Below the pieces are notes generated by a model. It was not told the DNA's origin. It saw only the letters and a list, made by a program, of their open reading frames with translations, and searched no databases. Shown in pieces: positions 56,885 to 64,000 of a stretch of 64,000 bases of DNA. The position numbers and the translations under genes were made by a program. Origin of the DNA: Dichetophora obliterata (lineage: Eukaryota > Arthropoda > Insecta > Diptera > Sciomyzidae); contig OY986437.1 in NCBI GenBank assembly GCA_963920525.1, forward strand, positions 30,671,063 to 30,735,062, read 5' to 3'. Each line of letters opens with the position of its first letter. Within the stretch, counting starts at the first letter, position 1.

Positions 56885-57748
56885 AATTGTATGAAAAATA
56901 GATTTTTAGCCATAACTTTTGATTGGAAAGAGATATTGGGGTAATTTTATCACATAAATAATTTTTGAGACTTGACTTTTTTGTAAAAAATATAAAAACA
57001 ACATTTTGGAAAAAATAAATTTCGCGAAAAAAGGTACCTTGTTGTTTTGATGACAAAAACAGTAAAATAATTTTTGCGCTTAGCTGGAAGAATTTTTGCA
57101 AATAAATGCTATGTCATATGAAAGGTAGCCAGATGTGCAATTTTCAATTGATTTAGTTTTTACAACAAAAACTATTTTTGAGTAATTTTTTGAGTAAAAA
57201 GTTAATATTTTGGACCTTTTTTGACATAATTATAAAACATAGTTGCACTAACTTAATGGTACAGTTCAACCTATTTTTGTAAAGTGCTTTTATTGAAATT
57301 TTGAACAAAAAAAAAGTTGTATAAAATATATTACTGGACAGCGGAGATATTTGCATCGAAAGACCAAACTTTGATTTTCATGTTGTTTTTTCTCATTCTT
57401 AGGTAACGATGTTTTATGAAAAGGTCGTTGTACTGAATATATCTCCAATTTTTAATATATGTGAGTGTTTTTGGTGTCAAAACAACAAACATTTTTTAAA
57501 ATAAAATACTCAAAAGATTTCGATACTAAAAAGTTTTATTATAACAAAATTACAGTTGGTTGAAAAATTTTGGAGGGGGCGTGGTAAAAACAAAGTATGC
57601 GACATTTTAAATTGGGATACTTTTAATATGTATACCTATTTTGAGCGAAATCTGTTCAGCCGTTTAGATTTGTATAAAGGCCAAACAAACAAACAAACAA
57701 ACAAACAAACAAACAAACAAACAGAAAATGAGTTTTATTACTATAGAT
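56885..57748 (+). repeat. Interspersed repeat A, copy 4 (3' part)
   Basis: Collinear with 54,150-54,986 of copy 3, so the 3' third of repeat A occurs twice in tandem with the hAT between. Here the CAAA run before the terminal ATGAGTTTTATTACTATAGAT is expanded to about nine units (57,683-57,722), against three or four elsewhere. Confidence 0.85.
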
Positions 57749-58147
57749 TAAAATATATTTTGTTTGCTCATATTTAAATAAAGTTTAAGATATTTATAAG
57801 TTATTTTTTACATTAAAAATAATACATTTTTCCAAAATATTTATTTTCATTTATTAAAAATAACATTAAATAATGAAGTAAATTTCATTTTAACCAACAC
57901 TAAAATAAAAGAGCAGCAACATTTTTTTTTCAAAAAAAAAAAAAATTAGGATACATAATAAATAGACTTTTAAATAAACTTTTATTTATTAAATGAAATG
58001 TTTTTTCAATAATTTTGAAAAATATATAAGAAACTAGCTGAACTTTTTTCTATTGCTGTATAAATAAGAATTTTATGTCTACACTTAAGATATTACCGAA
58101 ACTGTGTATTTTTTGTTGTCTCATCCGAATAATTTGAATCGCCTTAA
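57749..58147. other. Unassigned AT-rich DNA
   Basis: I see nothing recognisable here. Confidence 0.4.
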
Positions 58148-58598
58148 CCCTTTGTATGGCCGTGTTACAGAACTGTTACAAACCGAATAAGCTCCTAGTT
58201 AAACACGTCATGGTCCATTTACACCAAATAAATAATTTTTGCATAACAGTCATAAATTTATTTGAAAAATAACTGAAGTTTTTTACTTATCATAAAGCGT
58301 TCGTATTCCTAAAAAATATATGGTCAAAAAATTGTGCAAAAAAACAGAAAATTAAAAGAATAAACACAAAATATTGCGATAAGATAAGTACTGAGTGAAG
58401 TGCTCCAAAAATTAATAATTGATTGAATTAGCTAAAATTACCCAAAGCGTGAAATTTTGTAATGTCACTGGTTTTTTTTTTAAAAAATACAATTAAATTG
58501 AACAAATTAGTTTCCAATTACGTTTTTCATATTAAAATAATTATCTTTATCAATTTAAATGATACTTTTCGAAAAATAAGCACTTGCCCCATTAAGGG
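58148..58598. mobile_element. piggyBac-like MITE (451 bp), tentative
   Basis: The left end TTAA followed by CCCTTTGTATGG is mirrored at the right by CCATTAAGGG followed by TTAG, close to the CCCTT tips and TTAA target of piggyBac elements such as the one at 59,672. The target copy has one mismatch and the TIR is short and imperfect. It is non-coding. Confidence 0.45.
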
Positions 58599-58954
58599 TT
58601 AGTGTAGATGATTTTTGTTTTAGTAAAAAAATATTAGCTTCTCGCATCGATCGATTGGCATTCTTTTTCAAATTCTTTATTTAATTTACACAAACAACGT
58701 CTTACTCTTTTGTATACTAGATAGAAGCAATGCAAAAGGTAATGATATTCAATGAAATCACTAAAACTCGTGCAGGCAATCCGTGTATTGAGTATTTTTC
58801 AAGCATATGTGCATGTGTGTAAAGCGATTTGTAGTTTTTCTTCTGACATCGTATACGATTACCTGACATTAAATAAATTGAATTTCAGTTCATGAGATAC
58901 TAAATCAATTTGATTGAGGAAAATTTATGTGTGTGTGTCTTCATGAGAGCACTA

Positions 58955-59457
58955 CCCCTCCAGGAAATGTGAGCACTCCCGGATGTTACCAGGAAACATT
59001 CCATGGAATGTAGGAAGCATTTCCCTTTGTTTCACAAACCATTGTTTTTTACATAGCATGTAAAAGTCATTTAAAAGTCGTGTGGAAACATTCCTCTCCG
59101 CTGTCTTAGAAAGTGAATTGGAAGCAGTCCTCTCACCTGTTTTGAAAATTAAAGTGGAAACATTCCTTTCCGTTTTTATAAAAATGCCCGGCCAGGATTC
59201 GAACCCGGAACCCTGAGCGACAGTCAAGCGCGCTACCACTAGACTATCGAATTCTACAATAAGCGGCTAGGATACAATGATATTAATATTCTCTATTGTC
59301 ATTGCTTGACAATAAGTAAAAGTTTCCACATGCATTCTTAAAGAAGCGGTTCGAAAACAACATGAATACAAAACTACCCTAAAGCTTCCAAAAAGATACG
59401 GTGGGGAATGTTTCTTTATCACTTTTAGATGGAAGCCTTCCAATTTTTCCTGTAGGG
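58955..59457. mobile_element. TA-target MITE enclosing a tRNA-like segment, copy 2
   Basis: Same family and orientation as 686-1263. It shares the tip CCAGGAAATGTGAGC, TTACCAGGAAACATTCCATG, the tRNA-like block and the ACAATGATATTAATATT block. The right tip reads CCTGTAGGG and is followed by AC rather than TA, so one end has mutated. It is about 75 bp shorter than copy 1, which has a duplicated GGTGGGGAAACAATATAAAT unit. Confidence 0.8.
59187..59256 (-). other. tRNA-Asp-derived segment inside the MITE, copy 2
   Basis: The minus strand shows A box TAGTCTAGTGG, anticodon stem CTTGA/TCAGG with the loop CTGTCGC (anticodon GTC, Asp) and a well-paired T-arm CCGGG-TTCGAAT-CCTGG. The sequences that should form the acceptor stem do not pair. 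This copy preserves the tRNA fold better than the one at 943-1009. Confidence 0.8.
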
Positions 59458-59671
59458 ACAATTGTGTGTCATGCACACAAAAACACGCACAAGCACTTTA
59501 ACATACAACTTCGCGCTTAACTTGACTACATATTTACCTCTTTGAAACTAAAAGAAACATAACTTGTTACAAGGATGTAAAATAGCAAAGAAATATTGAA
59601 TTTAAAAAATGTAATAATAAGAAAAAAAAAATTTTTAGTTGTACCGTTAAACTAGTTTCTAGTTTTCTTAA

Positions 59672-61818
59672 CCCTTAAATGCCCAGTGACGCCGATTTCA
59701 GTCAAAAAAATATATATGGTGTTAAATGATTCCCTGAACACGAACTTGTTTTTATTTTTTTCGAAAAAAATTTTGTTTAATAGTTATTAAAGAAAATTAT
59801 GGTTGTATCCAAAAAGATATACTGGGCATTTCGACTTATACCATGATTGTAGTTTATCTCGGTGTGAAAATAATTCAACAAGTTTTTTGTAAGATTTAGT
59901 TTTATTTCATCCTTTATAATTCAAAAGTAACACAAATTAATAATTATAAAATTATGTTCAGCTTTAATTCATATATATATATTTGATTTTTTTACATAAG
60001 TACATAAACATAAAACCGTAAATATTCAATTCAGTTCATAAATAGTTGTTTCAAAATAAAATAAAGTTATTTAGGATTTATGGAAATTCAAAAAGCAATT
60101 TTTATCATTAGTTATGCATAAACTTACATTGCATTTTATACATTTTATCGTTGTTTGTCCGGAGCAAGATGGAAACTTGCATCTTCCTTTCTTATCCTTC
60201 GCTGGCCAGTGATCCATGTTATCCGTCCTTAAATCCTTAGGTGGTGGAGTGTTGCTATTGGGCCTCATCCTTTTTTCCTGAAGAAGGTGTTCAATTCTAG
60301 GTCGTCCTCGCCCATTAGTGGGTTTTGTCGAATTGAACGAAAACAACATGTCCGCGACTTCAAGTTTAAAATCAATAAGCCGAAGATGCTTGTATCCATG
60401 TTGATCCTTTCATACAGAATCCAAGCATTGACACAAGTCATATCTAACAAATGGTAAAAAAGTCTCATGGTCCATTTCCGACTTTTCATTGTTATTTTGT
60501 GTCGTCCCATGAAGCTATCCATACTGTCAACACCACCCATATGGTTGTTGTAGTCTTTTATGATTTGTGGACAAGGAATTGTCTTTAAGGACTTTTCTTT
60601 CTTGTCAAACCGATTAACAGTCAAAGGAACATTTGACAGTTCACCATCCATGGGCTTCGCTCCAACATATGTTGAAACGAGATTTACAACGCGATTATCC
60701 TTCCACGACAGTGAAGTAACTTCTATTCCATGAATATTTGCAGTAAATTCTTTACTAGTTCCGCGATCATATTTCATCATAGTTTTTTCTTCAGGTAGCT
60801 TGCAGTTTTTAATTCGGTTTCGACGAATTGTTCCAACTGATAAGATTTCCTGAGTTCTTAAGTAGACCAGCAAAGGAATGGTCGTGTAATAGTTATCAAA
60901 GTAAACAATGTGGTTTTGATAACGTGGTACTTCTCGAAGCAATCTTATGACTATATTTGCCGAAGTCTGAAGATCTGGCTCGTTTTGTCGTGGTATTTCA
61001 GGTGCTCCGCTGTAAACTTCAAACTTATATGCAAATCCTGAAGTATCACACATAACAAATAGCTTGAAGCCCCATTTTTTGGGCTTATTTGGTAAATATT
61101 GTTTCATGTATTGTCCTATTTTAGTCGAACACATTTGTTCATCTACACTCAACCGCTCTAATTTAGGAACCGAACTTAAAGTTGAATTGAGGGTGTCAAT
61201 TATTGGCCTGATGAGAAATAAGCGATCACGATTTGGATCTTGACGATCATACTGCTTATCTTTATCGTTGAAATGGATATACTTTCTAATTTTTTCGAAG
61301 CGGTTTCTAGTCATTTGCTTTTGAATAATCTGAACATATCGATTATTGTTTGCAGACCAACAATCTCTGATGTTGGGAACATTGAAATAAGTAGAGTAAA
61401 ACAATATACCAATGGATTTGCGTAAGTCAGATAAACTAAATTTAAAGGATTTTTCCCCATGGGCGTACCTAATTGTTTCTTCAACAATTGTTTCCTCCAA
61501 GGACTGTGGAAACAAATATGCCCAAACTTGAAAGGGAGTTTCCAGTTGCGAAATATTCTCTGGTAGTCTACTGTCACCTCTGAAACGTACTTGCTTCTTA
61601 TTTAACTGGAGATTATTACTTTATTTAAATTTATTTTTTGACTTTGGAGGTCCATATCTTCTAAGCTAATAAAGCTATGCAAATAATTTAATTTTTGTTA
61701 GTTAATTGCAATTTTCTGAGTAAAACTGCGTATCCAGTTTTTAAATTTTTTTGATATTTTAAACGAAGTATTTAATTTTCTTGGTTGTATCCAAAAAGAT
61801 ACACTGGGCATTTAAGGG
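59672..61818 (-). mobile_element. piggyBac transposon (2,147 bp)
   Basis: Perfect TIRs CCCTTAAATGCCCAGTG are flanked by TTAA on both sides (59,668-59,671; 61,819-61,822), the defining target of piggyBac. A subterminal block GTATCCAAAAAGATA with CTGGGCATTT occurs near both ends but at different distances, as in other piggyBacs. It carries one minus-strand transposase gene. Confidence 0.97.
60071..61620 (-). pseudogene. piggyBac transposase, nearly complete
   Basis: The open frame begins after a stop at 61,621 with NNLQLNKKQVRFRGDSRLPE and lacks a Met and the acidic N-terminus. It then continues in one frame for about 430 codons. The three catalytic Asp are visible: LSVDEQMCS, VYFDNYYTT and NHMGGVDSMD. 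Other family blocks are KWGFKLFVMCDTSGFAYKFE and WTMRLFYHLLDMTCVNAWIL. A frameshift near 60,410 moves the end into a second frame, DFKLEVADMLFSF to 60,071. That frame holds the C-terminal cysteine-rich domain (CKFPSCSGQTTIKCIKC, LCITNDKNC) that binds the TIR in piggyBacs. It is broken by the frameshift and the missing start but otherwise little decayed. Confidence 0.93.
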
Positions 61819-61822
61819 TTAA

Positions 61823-62384
61823 AAAAAATATCTAGACAATTTGAATAATTACACAAAAACTAAAAGGCAAATCGGAAAGGTGCTAAAGAGAGGCAGAGGT
61901 TATATTGGTAATATAAGTACCTTTAGTTTTCATTATTGTTTGTCATGGTCATACACCACTGGCTCGCGAGATAGATATCTTAATTAACAGCTGTGGAAAT
62001 AGGCTTAAAATAGCTCAAAACCACCCATTTGGAAAATATTTCTTTTTTAAATTTTGCGCCAATTTAGCTAAACCAAGGACACAGTTATACTCAGGGGACT
62101 CCTTCAAATCTGAAAAAGTCTGCCTTGCCACAGAACCAAAAATTTCGAGTCAAAACAACAGCAGTGTTATTTAAGCAGCTTACACATTAGCGAACTTGTT
62201 CTTCAAACAAAATAGCTGGTCTAACTTGTTCGAAAGAGGTAGCGTTCAAATTAAAGCAACGTGTTTGTCAAACAAGCAAAGAATTTTTGTGGCTTTTCGC
62301 CATCATTTTGTTGCACAACCCTGGCTTGAAGGAGAAAATCAAAAATTTTAGCTAACAGGCCAACAGGTTCGACAAACCGTCATA
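61823..62384. other. Non-coding DNA flanking the mariner, with an inverted-repeat end
   Basis: No gene. A block at about 62,172-62,210 (TTACACATTAGCGAAC, TGTTCTTCAAACA) matches, reversed, the block at about 63,735-63,775 on the other side of the mariner (CACACATTATGGAA, TGTTCGTCAAACG). The mariner may therefore sit inside an older MITE. Confidence 0.45.
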
Positions 62385-63692
62385 AAGGGTGTTTTTTATA
62401 GAGTGATACAACTTTGAGTTGGGATTGCTTTATTTGACCTCTGCTTTATTTGACTACTTATTTAACAGCTTATAATCGCTTTTTGTTTAATTTCCTTTGA
62501 CATTTCATTATAAATCAACTTACACCACAACAACGCGTGCAAATTGTGGAAATTTTTAATCAACATAATGGTTCTGTTCGTCAAACTTATCGTCACTTCG
62601 TTTATTTTATGGTGTACATAATCGTCCTTCAGAGCTGCTAATTCGAAGAACAATAGATCGTTTTCGGACCACATTTACTGTTACTGATAATGTGCATCCC
62701 GTGAGACGCCGAACAGTGCGCACTGAAGAATCTGTGGCCGCTGTACAGGAAAGCATTGAAGATGATCCTAATCAATCAATTCGTCGCCGTTCTCAGCAAC
62801 TGGGGTTGTGTCCTTCTACTTTATGGAAGATTTTACGAAAAGATCTTGGCTTAAAACCTTTAAAGATTCAACTTGTGCAGGAATTAAAGCCAATCGTATG
62901 CGCCGCCAATTCGGCAAATGGGCTGAAGCACAAATTGATATTGATTTTGAATTTCCATGAAAAATTTTATTTTCCGATGAAGCCCATTTTTGGTTGAATG
63001 GGTACGTAAATAAACAGAATTGTCGTATTTGGAGTGAGGAGAATCCACAAGCTTTTGTCGAAACACCATTACATCTACAGAAAATTACTGTTTGGTGCGC
63101 TTTATGGGTTGGCGGAGTCATTGGCCCATATGTCTTCAAAAACGATGATGGTCAGAATGTTACTGCTAATGGTAAACGGTATAGGAACATGATTCGAAGT
63201 TTTTCGTACCTCAATTAGCTGGCATTAATCTTGCTGATATGTGGTTCCAACAGGACGGAGCCACATGCCACACAGCGGACGCTACAATTGATTTACTCAA
63301 GGAAACTCTTGACGAAAAAATAATTTCACGAAATGGCCCAATTAATTGGCCCCCAAGATCGTGTGATTTGATCCCATTGGATTATTTTGTTTTGGGTTAT
63401 GCAAAGTCACTTGTCTACGTCGATAAACCACAAACAATTGAAAACCTGGAAATCAACATTCGAAGAGTTATCGGCGATATACGGCCGCAAATGCTGCGAA
63501 AAGTTTGTGAAAATTGGTGTTCCAGAGTGCGCCTTGTACGTGCCAGCCGTGGAAGCCACATGGCCAAAATCATATTTAAACAATAATGTCATAAAATTTT
63601 CTAAGTAATAAAGTACATTTTATTGATATTTACAATATATTACTATGTTCTATTATGATTTAAACTTGTATCACTCTATAAAAAACACCCTT
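62385..63692 (+). mobile_element. mariner/Tc1-type transposon, copy 2 (1,308 bp)
   Basis: Perfect inverted ends AAGGGTGTTTTTTATAGAGT continuing GATACAA, with TA duplicated at 62,383-62,384 and 63,693-63,694. It carries one plus-strand transposase gene. Its TIR shares only AAGGGT with copy 1 although the proteins are related. Confidence 0.95.
62510..63586 (+). pseudogene. mariner/Tc1 transposase, copy 2, catalytic residues kept
   Basis: The plus strand gives QLTPQQRVQIVEIFNQHNGS (helix-turn-helix region), RRTIDRFRTTFTVTDNVHPV, RRRSQQLGLCPSTLWKILRK, then FSDEAHFWLNGYVNKQNCRI, HLQKITVWCALWVGGVIGPY, MWFQQDGATCHTADATIDLL, INWPPRSCDLIPLDYF and KPQTIENLEINIRRVIGDIR to a stop at 63,587. All three acidic positions (FSDE, QQDG, SCDL) are present, with about 36 residues between the last two. 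The start codon is not clear, and frame changes occur near 62,610, 62,890, 62,965 and 63,210. It is therefore a recent pseudogene with an intact active-site set. Confidence 0.92.
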
Positions 63693-63970
63693 TATTAGCT
63701 TCTTAGCTATCAAATTGGATCGAACATGGACGCCGTTTGACGAACAGATTCCATAATGTGTGAGCCCTTTTACACTACATAACTCTTTTCGTACACTAAA
63801 AAAATATTTGTTGCCCTTAATTTAAGAAACTCTGGCTTCAATTCTTTGACATTTGACATTTAATGTAGAGAATTTTTACATGATTTAACGACCTCACGCC
63901 TTGATGTCATTGCAACATTATCAAAACAGCTTCTTAGTTTTGAAGACAAGTTTTTACTTAAATATAAGAA
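63693..63970. other. Non-coding DNA after the mariner
   Basis: Apart from the inverted block at 63,735-63,775 described for 61,823-62,384, I see nothing recognisable here. Confidence 0.4.
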
Positions 63971-64000
63971 ACTAGCACATACCCGCTGCTTCACCTGCGA
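63971..64000 (+). repeat. Start of another A/E-type repeat at the window edge
   Basis: ACTAGCACATACCCGCTGCT is the characteristic beginning of the A/E repeat families. The rest lies outside the window. Confidence 0.55.

Overview
The window looks like dispersed nuclear DNA from a higher (brachyceran) fly, possibly tephritid-like. It is AT-rich, has no operons or bacterial signals, and carries insect-type transposons: piggyBac, mariner, hAT, PIF/Harbinger, P-like miniatures, jockey-type and R1/LOA-type LINEs, and a solo LTR. I see no convincing single-copy host gene. Nearly every protein-like stretch is a transposon relic. I name families from recognised motifs and from terminal inverted repeats (TIRs) and target-site duplications (TSDs) read by eye; species and exact family names need a database search.

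Layout. 1-4,800: a repeat ('H') carrying a P-like MITE and a TA-target MITE that encloses a tRNA-Asp-like segment, then a long-TIR element filled with interspersed repeats. 7,200-14,900: several MITEs and a 4.1 kb non-autonomous hAT holding repeat 'A1' and a CTAG-rich element. 16,500-26,700: one R1/LOA-like LINE ('D') split by a long-TIR DNA transposon ('S') of an unnamed arthropod protein family; S is itself split by three further LINE copies, one repeat and one MITE. 27,493-27,632: a (CA)n array of about 70 units. 28,300-35,730: a four-level nest of LINE 'B', an 8-bp-TSD transposon 'T' with an almost intact ~810-codon gene, a hAT-like miniature, and a mariner plus a MITE. 36,500-42,600: more repeats, a deleted B copy, MITEs, a foldback element and a second H copy. 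42,600-44,850: no recognised element. 44,870-49,150: a diverged A-type repeat holding transposon 'U' and a >98% identical foldback. 49,165-57,750: repeat A3 split by a PIF/Harbinger element and a 2.1 kb solo LTR, then a hAT and a partial A repeat. 58,100-64,000: a piggyBac-like MITE, the second tRNA-bearing MITE, a nearly complete piggyBac and a nearly complete mariner.

The genes do not form a pathway; they record serial transposition. Several insertions can be proved inside the window because a second copy of the host repeat keeps the empty site (H copies for three MITEs, A1 for the Harbinger element and the solo LTR). The most interesting objects are the MITE with an internal tRNA, the two unclassified transposase families S and T (with U as a possible relative of S), the near-perfect foldback, and the LTR with four phased CACGTG boxes. 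The nested, fragmented, two-stranded layout would fit heterochromatin or a piRNA cluster, but that is inference.
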